Below, piece after piece: positions 34,136 to 44,937 of a stretch of DNA of 64,000 bases. The first letter of the stretch is position 1. Each line of letters starts with the position of its first letter. The notes below the pieces were generated by a model that saw only the letters and a list, made by a program, of their open reading frames with translations, searched no databases and was not told the origin of the DNA. Source of the DNA: Flammula alnicola. Lineage: Eukaryota; Basidiomycota; Agaricomycetes; Agaricales; Strophariaceae. The stretch covers positions 62,001 to 126,000 of the forward strand of contig JADNRV010000081.1 of assembly GCA_015499995.1 (NCBI GenBank), in the 5' to 3' direction. The translations under genes and the position numbers were made by a program.

Positions 34136-36071
34136 CTATCCCGTCACCAATACACGAACCTGTTCGCTAATGCCATCTGCAGTTAGGACTTGTTCACCCT
34201 GCGGCGATTTTGAACAAATGCTATTGTGGATGCGTTGACGAGAGGACGATCGCTCGTACGTCTCAAATGCCTCTTGTAGCTCTTGCCAGGTTGTCTTCAG
34301 AGCCAAGTCAGGTCGGAGCGTCAAGTCAAAGAGTTCTCTCAAAACACTGATGAGATCCACAGTGTAAGCGATTAGGAGACGTTGAACTGAGGATCTAGCC
34401 GTCGTCAATAAGTATCAGATTATACAGATGTGCAAGGACGCATACACGTTTTCTAGAACAGCGGTCGAAAGCCATTGCACAAAGATAAAAGTCAAGCCTA
34501 GGATGGCGACGGGTGGCGCAATAGGAGCGGCGGCAGCAGTGACGAGGCTCACAAATTGAGAAATTATGTCAATGTTCGGACGCCTGAGAGAAACGTCAAA
34601 ACTCATCGGATAATATGCATCAGCACATACGTCGAGACATCGGGTTTGACTTGAATGTCTTGGACGAGATGTAGCATCAGTTGGTTGAATTCGTCACTGT
34701 TGAGAACCTAACGATGAGTTCGTAAGTCGAGCAGGCGTAACAGAAAAAGAAGGAAATTTACCTCGCCCTTAAAGTTCCAACATTTGATGATGTCTTTGTG
34801 GACTTCCACGAGACAGGTGCGAAGCAACATCTGTCCGAATCCAGGTACGCTACCAGTAAGGACACGTCTGTAATCTAAGATACCATTAAAGGGGTGCGAC
34901 GAGACAAACACCTGAGATACATACAACTCATACCCTTGCTTTCCAGAGAGAAATTGACGTAAATAAATGTTATAACTTCAAAAAGGTGGATGGAACCTAC
35001 GAGACGCAAGCTTCGATTTTGACCGGGAGACTCGCCCGTTGTGCTATCGCCCACATGATCCAAGCATCACCCTTGAGCCGTTCTTTGACAATATCCCGGG
35101 TGACTTCCACGAGAGCTGAAACGTCTTCCTGATAGCCTGGACGAACTAGGGAGCGGTCAAGACCAATAAATAGCACAGTGGCCGAAATACTTGAAACTTT
35201 GACATACGGCGGCATCGGGATCTTGAGATGATCCATTGTACGCTGGAGAGACTGCACACAGATCTCAAACGCTTGCTGGGCCTCGTTCTTACTACGGTCA
35301 TCGAGAGTCTTGGGTCCATATTTTTGTGCTCCTGTTTCAACTCAGCCTTCTTCGTCCTTACTAGTCGTCTACTGAGTGAACACAATCACAACAGGAACTG
35401 ATTGAGAATCACAGTGGATCAGAGCGGAGTGTAATAAAGGGGAGTCGAGAGCGTACTTTGGGTTTGTGGGCAAGTTCGAGCAATTTCTCGTCTCCTACCT
35501 CGAAAATACGACCTCCGGCAGTCGGCGTCTCTGTACAGAGCCTGATAATGGTGAAAGAAGAGCCGGCGGGATCGAAGAGAAATATACGCACCAAGACCAT
35601 GGATTCGGTCCCTCAGGGGCAGTTCCTGTTGGGATCGTTGCTGGATAAATTCACGTACAGTCTCGAAATGGTGACATCGCCTGGTTCGAAGCCTTTAGAA
35701 TCATGTAGAACGAAAAACGGGTTGTCTTGTGAGACGAATTCTTGCTTGATGTCGATTCTCCAGGTTTTAAGTGTGCAACATGCTACAACAGAAGACAGTT
35801 AGTTGTGGTTGACCCGTATTCGTCCGAACAGCCTCTTACCGCGTCGGTGATACCGAATACACGGTTAATCAGCGATGACTTCCCAACACCAGACTGATGG
35901 GCGATTAGTCTTGATGGTACGAGAAAGAAAGTTAGCAAATAACTGACCCGACCGACTGACAGGATACGAAATCTAAATCACCTAAGTGAGTAGAAGCGAC
36001 ACGAGTTCCGAAAGGTGTACTGACCGCTCCACCGTGTTGATGATATCATCGATCGTGGACTCGGATTCCAT
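34136..36071 (-). CDS. P-loop G-domain GTPase with several single-base frame breaks
   Basis: This is a homologue of the adjacent + strand GTPase. The start MESESTIDDIINTVERLIA leads to the P-loop HQSGVGKSSLINRVFG (G1). VLHDSKGFEPGD (G3, DxxG) is followed by HFETVREFIQQRSQQELPLRDRIH, CTETPTAGGRIFEVGDEKLLEL, a damaged G4-like VPVVIVFTQ, and MDHLKIPMPPYVKVS. A conserved C-terminal block, RRPNIDIISQFVSLVTAAAAP...VQWLSTAVLEN, ends at 34136. Connecting these blocks needs at least five single-base insertions, mostly next to C or T runs (near GAATCG, GTCACC, CTTGG, CAGTAGACG, GACCCAAG). It is either a decaying pseudogene or a stretch with consensus errors. It is head-to-head with the + strand gene, with starts 475 bp apart. 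Confidence 0.65.
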
Positions 36072-36546
36072 CGTAGTTGAGAGTACCTACCAGTGCGCTC
36101 AAGTCACCGCCTCCCTTGCAGCCTTCTTAACACCATCTCTTTTGTTGACACCAAGTGAGATTGACAGCTCGGTCACAGGATTACGATTGGTCGATAGCAA
36201 CTGGCTATACTTAGGCTGATGTGAAGGATGCGAAGTCCTCCAGATCGTTATCAAGAGCATTCGGTGACAAGCCCCATTGACTATGTAGTTGTCAGAATTG
36301 ACACTGACAGAGGAAATGAACGGCGTACCGAGCTGCAAGGCGACGATTGGTCCATAGGGAGTGGTCATTGTTTGAAGACTTGCACGAACCCGTGCGCGTG
36401 ACTCTTTGTGTCAACCACGACTTTCATCCGTCGCCATTGGCGGATAACAGATGGCGTCAATTTCATTTCATTGCGCAAGCAAGTCATTTGGAGTCGCCTT
36501 CTTGTGCGACTGACTCCCGTCTTGCTTTCCAAACTCCGTTGCTGCA
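36072..36546. promoter_or_regulatory. Bidirectional intergenic region of the GTPase pair
   Basis: These 475 bp separate the two divergent GTPase starts. A minus-strand fragment (36099-36368) reads MTTPYGPIVALQLG and, one frame off, GLSPNALDNDLEDFASFTS. It may be an upstream exon or relic but is not resolved. Confidence 0.35.
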
Positions 36547-39500
36547 ATGGATACGCAACAGCCCTCTCGTCGACTCCCAAAAATCAAGTTCCGAGTCCTG
36601 ATTATTGGAAGGGCAAATGCTGGCAAGACCTCGATATTACAGAGAGTCTGCGACACTACAGAAAGTCCAGTTATTTACAGGCGAACGGGCTTCAACGAAG
36701 AGCAGGTACGTGGTCTAAAGCTTTGTTAACTCTGCCAGTTTGGTCTCACCACCTGACCAGATTCAACTCGACCCGTCCATGGAGGTTAGTGATATAGTAC
36801 CATGTATCGCCGGTTACTACTGACCCTTGAGCCAGCGTGGCGAACACAGTGTTGAGGACGAGCTCGTTTTCTCCAATCATGAAGGTTACATTTTTCATGA
36901 TTCCCGCGGATTTGAGTCGGGAGGCAACGAGGAATTGGAAATTGTGCAGGAATTCGTTCGACAAAAGTCCGGAGAAAGGCGACTGAAAGATAGATTACAC
37001 GCAATATGGTTTGGGCTCTCGAGTATTCACGATTGCGACTACTGATGGTCATATTTTGAGGTACTGCATCCCCATGGACAACCAACGACCAGTGCTTGAT
37101 TTGAAGCATTTCAAGGATATCTGCCCTGATCGGAATGGTGCGTCAGTATAAACCGTCGTGACGGTGGTTAACACATCATTTTGCAGTCCCTGTCATTGCG
37201 GTGTTCACCAAGTACGACCAATTCAAGCTGAATGTCGAGATGGAATTGGAGGATCACGGAGATCCTGATGGGCTGGGGACTGCTGCACCTGAGAGACGGT
37301 TTCTGGAGCACTACCTCTGCCACCTGGGTGACGGAGCTAGGTTCGTGCAATTAGAGAGTGTGTTCAGAATCTAATTTATTAGCTATGTGCTAACGCTCTT
37401 CTGGCAGGAATGCACAAGCTGGATGGGAGCTGCAAAAATCTTATTGAAGAGACGGCTGGAGCGCTGAATGAGGATGTGCTCGCCTTGATGCTTGTGGCTG
37501 TGCAGACGATGAATATAGAATTGAGCGTTAAACTAGCTGTGGAACGGTGAGTGTGCTAGCATAAGAGATGGACAGTGCTGTGCGATCTTACCTCCCAACG
37601 CAGTATCTATCCCAATGTCAGGTTTGACACAAAAGATATGAGGGATATAGTGAAGAAATGTCTTGTTCCATTCCCACATATCTGGGTGAGTGCTGATAAT
37701 GATATCAATTGTGGTTTATGCCTACTGGTCGCTGACACCGTCCTCTGCTATCCAGGTTGTGAGTGCCTTTGCTCGCTCGCTCGGTTTCACCCCTGCTGAC
37801 ACCCCGCCTCCTCTGCTGTCCAGAATGTGAGTGCCTTTGCTCGCTCGCTTGGTTTCCCCCCTGCTGACACCCCGCGTCCTCTGCTGTCCAGGTTGTGAGT
37901 CCCTTTGCTTGCTTGCTTGGTTTCACCCCTGCTGACACCCTGCTCTCTGTGCAGCTGTGAGTGCTTTGCTGCTGCTCGTTTCACCCCTGCTGACACCCGC
38001 TCCTCTGCTGTCCAGATGTAGTGCCTTTGCTTGCTGCTTGGTTTCACCCTGCTGACACCCTGCTCCTCTGCTGTCCAGATGTGAGTGCCTTGCTGCTGCT
38101 CAGTTTCACCCCTGCTGACACCCCATCCTCTGCTGTCCAGGACGTGAGTCCTTTGCTTGCTGCTCGTTTCACCCTGCTGACACCCGCTCCTCTGCTGTCC
38201 AGAGTGAGTCCTTTCGCTTGCTGTTTCACCCTGCTGACACCCTGCGTCCTCTGCTGTCCAGGACGTGAGTGCCTTTGCTTGCTTGCTTGTTTCACCCTGC
38301 TGACACCCTGCTCCTCTGCTGTCCAGGTGTGAGTGCTTTTGCTTGCTTGCTTGTTTCACCCCTGCTGACACCCCGTCCTCTGCTGTCCAGGACGTGAGTG
38401 CCTTTGCTCGCTTGCTTGGTTTCACCCTGCTGACACCCTCCTCTCTGTCAGCTGTGAGTGCTTTGCTTGCTCATTTCACCCCTGCTGACACCCTGCATCC
38501 TCTGCTGTCCAGGCGTGAGTGCTTTGCTTGCTTGCTTGGTTTCACCCCTGCTGACACCCCGTCCTCTGCTGTCCAGGATGTGAGTCTCTTTGCTCGCTCG
38601 CTCGGTTTCACCCTGCTGACACCTGCGTCCTCTGCTGTCCAGTTGTGAGTGCCTTTGCTTGCTTGCTTGGTTTCACCCTGCTGACACCCTGCTCCTCTGC
38701 TGTCCAGCTGTGAGTGCCTTGCTTGCTTGCTTGTTTCACCCCTGCTGACACCCCACGTCCTCTGCTGTTCAGCTTGTGAGTGCTTTTGCTTGCTTGCTCA
38801 GTTTCACCCCTGCTGACACCCTGCATCCTCTCCTGTCCAGCTTGTGAGTGCCTTCACTTGCTTGCTCGTTTTCACCCCTGCTGACACCCGGCATCCTCTG
38901 CTGTCCAGGGTGTGAGTGCTTTTGCTCGCTCACTTGATTTTGCCCCTGTTGACACCCTGCATCCTCTGCTGTCCAGGATGTGAGTGCCTTTGCTTGCTTG
39001 CTTGATTTCACCCCTGCTGACACTTCACATCCTCTCCTGTCTAGCTCGTGAGTGCTTTTGCTCACTCGCTCATTTTCACCCCTGCTGACACCCCACGTCC
39101 TCTGCTGTCCAGAATGTGAGTCTCTTTGCTCGCTGGCTCGGTTTCACCCCCACTGACACTCTGTGTCCTCTGCTGTCCAGGCTGTGAGTGCTGTTGCTCA
39201 CTCGCTTAGTTTCACTCCTGCTGACACCCCGTGCCCGTGTCCTCTGCTGTCCAGCTTGTGAGTGCCTTTGCTTGCTTGCTTGGTTTCACCCCTGCTGACA
39301 CCCTGCATCTTCTCCTATCCAGCTTGTGAGTGCCTTTGCTTGCTTGCTCGTTTTCACCCCTGCTGACACCCCCATGTCCTCTGCTGTCCAGGGTGTGAGT
39401 GCTTTTGCTCGCTCGCTTGGTTTCACCTCTGCTGACACCCCACATCTTCTGCTGTCCAGGTCGTGAGTGCTTTTGCTTGCTCACTTGATTTCACCCTTTC

Positions 39501-39982
39501 TGACCCCATGTTATCCACTGTCCAGGCTGTGAGTGCTCTCTTTATAACCAACCAACTGCATCTCTGATTTGATTATATCAGGTATCAGATATTATGTCAC
39601 TGTCGGTCATCAAACAGGTAGCACTCTCACATTATAGTTATATTTTCAGGCTGCTGATAAGTATATATTTCTAGTTCTCTTTTGCCAATAACATCTATCA
39701 TCTTATACTTGGTATTTGTTTTTATACCTGTTATCAGCATATTCTAACTTTGCAGTAGCTATTATCATCATTTTGAAGCATGCTACCACTCTACGTGCTT
39801 CTGGATCTGCGCCATCATTAGCTCTAACTCAAGCAGAGTTAGACTACCAGAAGTCGAACATTGGCTTGAAAGTTGCACAACACTTTACTGTGGCTCCTCA
39901 AGAGTATTCTGTTCAGCAAGTTGTAGATTTTATTATGGGTGCTCATGTTGGTCTACTTTTGCACTATCAAGATATCATCTAA
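36547..39982 (+). CDS. P-loop G-domain GTPase interrupted by a tandem intron array
   Basis: Exons 36547-36705, 36761-36784 (24 nt), 36836-37008, 37061-37137, 37187-37357, 37408-37546 and 37604-37685 total 825 nt and end on a codon boundary. After the array come 39582-39617, 39675-39711 and 39756-39982, totalling 300 nt with stop. G1 is IIGRANAGKTSILQRV, G3 is FHDSRGFESGG, and G4 is VIAVFTKYDQF. After the array the product reads VSDIMSLSVIKQ, a membrane-like segment IYHLILVAIIIILKHA and a ~70-residue tail. The minimal product is 374 aa. If every 3-nt spacer were retained as an exon, a run of mostly V, N, D, L, G and A residues would be added before VSDIM. It belongs to the basidiomycete G-domain family, role unknown. 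The frame is intact outside the array. Confidence 0.82.
37756..39528 (+). repeat. Tandem array of ~27 intron-like units with codon-sized spacers
   Basis: Each unit starts GTGAGTG, has a Cys/Leu-codon-like CTTGCTTGCTTG tract, then TTTCACCCCTGCTGACACC (branch-like CTGAC) and ends CTCTGCTGTCCAG. Well-preserved units are mostly 65 nt (range 63-71). Spacers between CAG and the next GTGAG number 28. Nineteen are exactly 3 nt, eight are 2 nt and one is 1 nt. In order the clean ones are GTT, AAT, GTT, later GAC, GAC, GAC, GAT, and finally CTT CTT GGT GAT CTC AAT GCT CTT CTT GGT GTC GCT. The short spacers all fall at 37.95-38.75 kb, where the units also lack scattered bases. The array is preceded by an intron (37686-37755) sharing both ends with the unit. 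It is followed by a divergent intron (39529-39581) sharing only GTGAGTGCTCT. Confidence 0.95.
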
Positions 39983-42429
39983 CAAAGTTTATAGCTCTGA
40001 TATCTTTGATGGTGGACAAACATTGTATTTTGGTTATTAAATAGGGCTTTATCATTCACTGAATACATCTCCTCTAGATGATATAGATCTACTTACATAC
40101 AGTCTGCTATGACCTTTTCTAATCTTGTGAAGGCTACCACAATTGAACGTGGCTTAATTTCATCAACTTCCTCGCCTTTGCCACCTGCTGAATGTGTATT
40201 ATTTACTCTCCAAATCAGAGCTTTTCATGCTGCATTGTGTCTTCCTGCCCCACTCCATCGGATTCATGTAGTTTCGGCTGCCTTCTCGCTGTGACACCAA
40301 CTTGAGTGTTTCTCGCGAAATCGATAGGCAGGCAAAACATATGATACGGGCTGGTCCAATGTACACCCTGTTCCCCTGAGCGTGAATACCCTCAAGACTC
40401 CCGCGCTGGGGAGCGCCGTCTATCATAGTAAGTATTTCGCACGTAGCCTCTCTGACCTTCGGCCTCTCCTCATTATCCTCGCTTATTCGTAACAGCTGCG
40501 TACTCATCCCTCATTCACCTCTTAGCTACTGAAGCTTATTGGAAGAAGAGTTGTCGATCGCTACTCGCCTGCATCTCGAACTGGCCAAAGCGCAATGAAA
40601 ACTACTGGCCTGGGTTCCGCGCACGTTACTGCATGTGTGCTGCTGTACCTTACATTTGACAGGACATATTTTATTATCATTCACATGTATCAAATTTCGA
40701 TTTCTTCGCCCACCTCGGATAACATAACCAATCTCGGCGTCGTGGTCAAACTCCACGCGCCGCGTCCGTTGCTTAACTATTATATCTCTCAGCATCACGA
40801 AGACCAAGATAATGGACATCTTACGAGGCCTCAAGGGGGAAACGGGGGTCCTCCCGGACTCATGAGTGGCTCCACTCCGTGTTCGAGGTACATAGCACGG
40901 AGCTGCGCGTGGTGCAGAGGGCATGCACGCACATGGCTAGCTTGAGAATTGGAATATCGTACACCTGCGGAGTCACCCGTGAATTTGACGGCACGCAAAG
41001 CATTGGATCTAGACGTTAATCGTCGGATATATGTACTTACAAGGTATGTAACTAGATGGCGCGAGCCTCAGGGTTTTCGAGTTGATGACAGGGTGAAAAC
41101 CTAATAGGCATGACCAAGCGCCGAGTGTATGTATGAGCCGTGCCATCTGGCGGTCATCTGTGCGTGGACAGTATCGTTTGATGATGGGAAGGCTACGGTA
41201 TCTCATCGTAGGTCGTGCTCTTCCCCCGGGTCTTCCCTTGCAGACACCTAAAGCTGCACACGACATATATGTAACATCAGTCGACGACGACTCTCCTCGC
41301 CGGAATTCGCGAACTTTCAGGTCTTATCAGAACTTTATCACGAAAAGGTCGGAATGCGGAGGGGGTAATCTTTGGCTTTGCTAAACAAAGGATAAAACCA
41401 ACCACTATCAGTCTATGAAAGCTCGACGATGACAAGTTGATTTATTTGCCACGCAGGTCGGCTTCAAACCAATGTCCAGATAACGCCCGGGGCGACGCCA
41501 TCCCAATATTTGTCCTGGGCGTTGGTGGATAAATGACATCCTGCGGCGTTGGCAGCGAAATTCAGACATTCGAGTAAGATCCTGACTGTGTCGCAAGTGT
41601 TTCAGCAGGGGGTTAGGACGAAGATGAAAGAGATGCACGAAGGTGGTCCACGTGTTCGAATCGGTTCCTCGACGCGAAGGCTGTAGTCGATCCATGAGCC
41701 TGGAAGTAGAAAAGGTGAATTAAGGTGAAACGAGGAATGCGTGAGCGGAACAGTACAAGAAATAGCAAGAAAAAATTGAAGTTACTTACTCAGGAGAATA
41801 ACGAATGGCATCCAAGGGTCGTGATATTGACATTTCCCAATTTGTTCCTTCCACCATCATCCTCCGTCACAGGCTTCCACATTACAGCTACTTTTTCACC
41901 GCGATGCCTCGTAAGCTGTCCACTATTTCGAGCTGGGCACTTGATAAATAAGCAGTGGACGCGGTGCGCGACGTTTGACCGCGCTGCGATGGCCAATGGG
42001 ATCCGAAACAAAGGGCCACGAAATCGAGAGGCATGACTGGCGACCGCGACAATGACTACGTCAGTTCAAAAGAACATCAATGGCGGATGCATATAGACAC
42101 TCAATCATGATAACTGTGGACCCGTTGGCCTTGTGAGATAGAGGCTAGAGGGGCCCCTTTGGAATGGGTAGAAGATGGGCTCCGAATAGACAGCTGTTGT
42201 GGACAGTGAAGAAAAGTCGAAAGTCAGAGAGGATGGATGCCAAAATCTTCGTACTTACCATGATCAGTCCTCAGCTTTCGCAAGAAATGAACACTCGGGC
42301 TGGTATCGTGTGAGAAGACAGGGATTAGCTTAATATCATGGTAAGTAACAGGCTCAGGATAAGCAGAGGACCGAACGCACCAGACGATACTGTACATCTT
42401 GAGTAGATGGGAGAATTTAGCAGGGCGGG
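39983..42429. other. Gene-poor region
   Basis: The first ~300 bp are AT-rich flank of the GTPase gene. I see no gene in the remaining 2 kb. Open frames at 40109-40294, 40595-40945 and 41408-41695 show no recognisable domain. Confidence 0.35.
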
Positions 42430-42778
42430 GAGGCTGAAACTTGCAATTGGGCGGCCATAGTTTGATGGACGACTCGGTGCGACGTTTATTGATTGGGAAA
42501 ATGCTTTTGCGCCAGTTCTGTAGTTGTGCTGGGTTGTAACAGGTTGTGGCGAACTCTAGTCTCTAGGAGAAGAAAATACGTCCACGGTCCGACAACCAAC
42601 AAGTCACGGCCCGGCCCGATAAGTCAACATCGTCGATCTCTGCCACCTCTCTTTTTCTTCTGTGGACTCTGCAAAACCGAATAAAGTCCTCATCATGAGC
42701 ATGCCAGCTACCTCTTGGAGTCTAATGCATGCTAGCTAATTGTCACATTTTTGTCTACTTTTTGTGTGTCTAGACTCT
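42430..42778 (+). repeat. Dispersed repeat, copy 2
   Basis: This is the longer copy (~349 bp) of the element at 33171-33375, in the same orientation. It shares the start (GAGGCTGAAACTTG), middle (CAGGTTGTGGCGAACTCTA) and end (GTCTACTTTTTGTGTGTCTA) blocks. It contains extra sequence after the first block and around CCGACAACCAACAAGTCAC. It has no ORF of note. Confidence 0.72.
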
Positions 42779-43241
42779 ACGTGGACGTTGAGAGCGCAGC
42801 GATTAGCAGCTTGCCGTATCGAGCTCAATGTCGCGCGTCGGCCAACCGACGACCTCCTCTGCAATGCCATGCGGTACGCCCCAATGATTCATTAATATTC
42901 ATATCCAACACCTTTCCAGCCCACCCCACCTGTCTCTCCCCTATGCAGACTCACGATACCAGCCCTCACCGACCTCACCGAGATCTCTGTTCATTGTTTG
43001 GCATCTCTCGCTCTCCGCGTCGCCTTTGACGCTGACACATGGGGGGTGTTAACCCATCACGGAGACCTTGGATATGAACGGCGCGAGTTTCAATCACCAT
43101 AGCGCATGATGGGCGTTCTTTGGGGTAGTCAGTCTTCGACATTGAATTTGGTGCTGCAATCTTCGAGGTACGACCAAAGTCATGATCTTTCTTTTTTAAA
43201 GCTAATTGTTTTTGTCCAGTTCGTCATAGTTTGTGGCTGTC
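42779..43241. other. Intergenic region
   Basis: No gene is supported. It lies between the dispersed repeat and a small two-exon ORF. Confidence 0.4.
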
Positions 43242-43597
43242 ATGGACTTCGTTTCAAGTCAAAATGCGTCATCGAATAAGTCTGTTAATCCGAGGTTTCA
43301 TCTCTTGGATCAAGATGTATGCCTCCAGTGGATTCAGTATGTCGGCCTCCAACGGCCACTCGGCGTCATCGCTAGCTATCCGATTACATATAGCAATAAC
43401 TCGAGGATTTCTGAAGGCTTGACAGTGCAGGATGTCGTGCGGTCGGTTACTTTACTTTTTTGTTTTCAAGAATTTCTCTGCGAGGTACGTTCTCTGCTGA
43501 TCTTTTCTAATCTACACTAACACAACCTCGTTTCCACATTCAGCCCGCCCCTCTAATCGTTCAGCGCTGTTCTATCGAATACAAAATCACTTTGTAG
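43242..43597 (+). CDS. Small hypothetical protein, 98 aa
   Basis: Two exons, 43242-43484 and 43544-43597, join in phase at GAG|CCC with a 59-nt GT-AG intron. The product starts MDFVSSQNASSNKSVNPRF and contains VCLQWIQYVGLQRPLGVIAS and SEGLTVQDVVRSVTLLF. It ends IVQRCSIEYKITL. The order of a hydrophobic beta-like stretch and then LTVQDVV faintly resembles the short DUF6699-type proteins of mushrooms, which I cannot confirm. No signal peptide is visible. Support is only the clean two-exon frame. Confidence 0.4.
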
Positions 43598-44937
43598 AAC
43601 ATGCGCGCCGCTACTTTCGCGGATTTTCGACGGATTTTCGGCGTGACGTGGCAATCCTATCAAGTTCCTGCGCAGCGGGCATCGGAGTCCGAAACCCACA
43701 GTTGGAACGGATCTATGAACCTCTTACACAAGCTGGAGCACGCAAGAGGCGATGAGATGGCTCTCGACCTCGCTCGGCTTTCGGACGCTGCGAGCACGCC
43801 CTTGACTGTGGGTTCAAATTCATCCACGAACGATGTTACTGGCTTCATCATGATATATGCATACGGGCACCCTGTCGCCGCTAGGAGTCGTCGCTTAGAT
43901 TCATGCACGGCTCCCCGTCAAACTCCAGCTCTCCTCTTCGTTCCGTTCATCATCATCCTACTTTTCTCTTCTTCTTATCGTCTTTCTACCTCGACCGTTC
44001 CTCCCACATGGCCTTCTGTACGATCTCGAACTGGTACTCCGGCGCGACATGGCAACCACTCATGATCAAGGCGGCGCTGTCCTCGTTTTCAGTTCCAACA
44101 GCAGCTGCAAACGAGCCCTCGACCCGAACAGGTTCTCCAATCCATCCCCGCCCCTCATTCTCAGCCTTGCAGGCAGATGGTTGCACTGTCGCTGCTAGCC
44201 CTCATCGCTTAGGTTGACGCACGGCTCCTGTTCGACATCCGTCTCTCCTCGTTGCTGCTCTGGCCGTCTCAAGCCCAATTCGTATCACCCTTCGGGGTCG
44301 ACATCGCCTCTTCCGAGTCCTGCTCCATCGCCCTTCATCCAGTTATGAACTAATATTCGGGAGTGACGTAGCAGACGCCCAAGCTCAGGTAGCACGAGAA
44401 CAGAAGATTTCGACGGCGATGGGTTACGTCTTGGTTAGAACGGTTACGGCGCCACAGTCAAGTAACTTTGTCAAGAGTGTCTACTAACTATAACGTAGGC
44501 AGTAGAAACGCCAAATGTGAAGGCGGGGATATTGGAAGTTAGGTAGCGAGGTGGAGGAGGGTGTGAACTTGAAGGTGTATGCATAGTATAATTCGCTCTT
44601 TTTATTCAGAAAGGATTTTGAGCATCGCGGCTGGAAACGCAGGAAGAGTGCAAGAAACACGTCGAATATATGCTCGGCCCCGGGGACGCTTTCCATTTCA
44701 CTCTGTGTATCTTCCTTCTGCTTTATTTCTCAATCCTGGTCCCATTTCTCTAAACTCTTTTTTGCATGTTCACTTCGTCATTTGTAGGGATATACTATGC
44801 CTATCTATCCAGCGATTTTAGAGCCGTGTCAAACCACGTCGTTATTTCGATCCTGCAACTCGTGTGATTCGATGTCAATGTACACTTCCGTATGCGGTCC
44901 TGTTGAGTAGCCAAACGTTGGCGCCTCGAATCTCGAT
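43598..44937. other. Non-coding region with diverged direct repeats
   Basis: Segments around 43865-43960 and 44182-44280 are similar: both have CGCTTAG, then CACGGCTCC, then CTCTCCTC. GTGACGTGGCAATCC-like words recur near 43640, 44040 and 44362. This suggests an old ~320-bp tandem duplication. No intact gene spans it. Confidence 0.4.

Noticed and set aside
37705..39484. Long minus-strand open frames (77-212 aa, motif LDSRGRGVSAG) and plus-strand frames through the array
   Set aside because: They are by-products of a 68-nt tandem repeat lacking stops in some frames. The unit is not a multiple of three, so no stable protein repeat results, and the splice-site structure explains the array better.
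37756..39528. CRISPR-like array
   Set aside because: Spacers are only 1-3 nt and the host is eukaryotic. Repeats are intron-like, with donor and acceptor signals.
43601..44186. 154-aa plus-strand ORF and opposing minus ORFs
   Set aside because: They lie in diverged direct repeats and overlap one another on both strands, with no recognisable domain.
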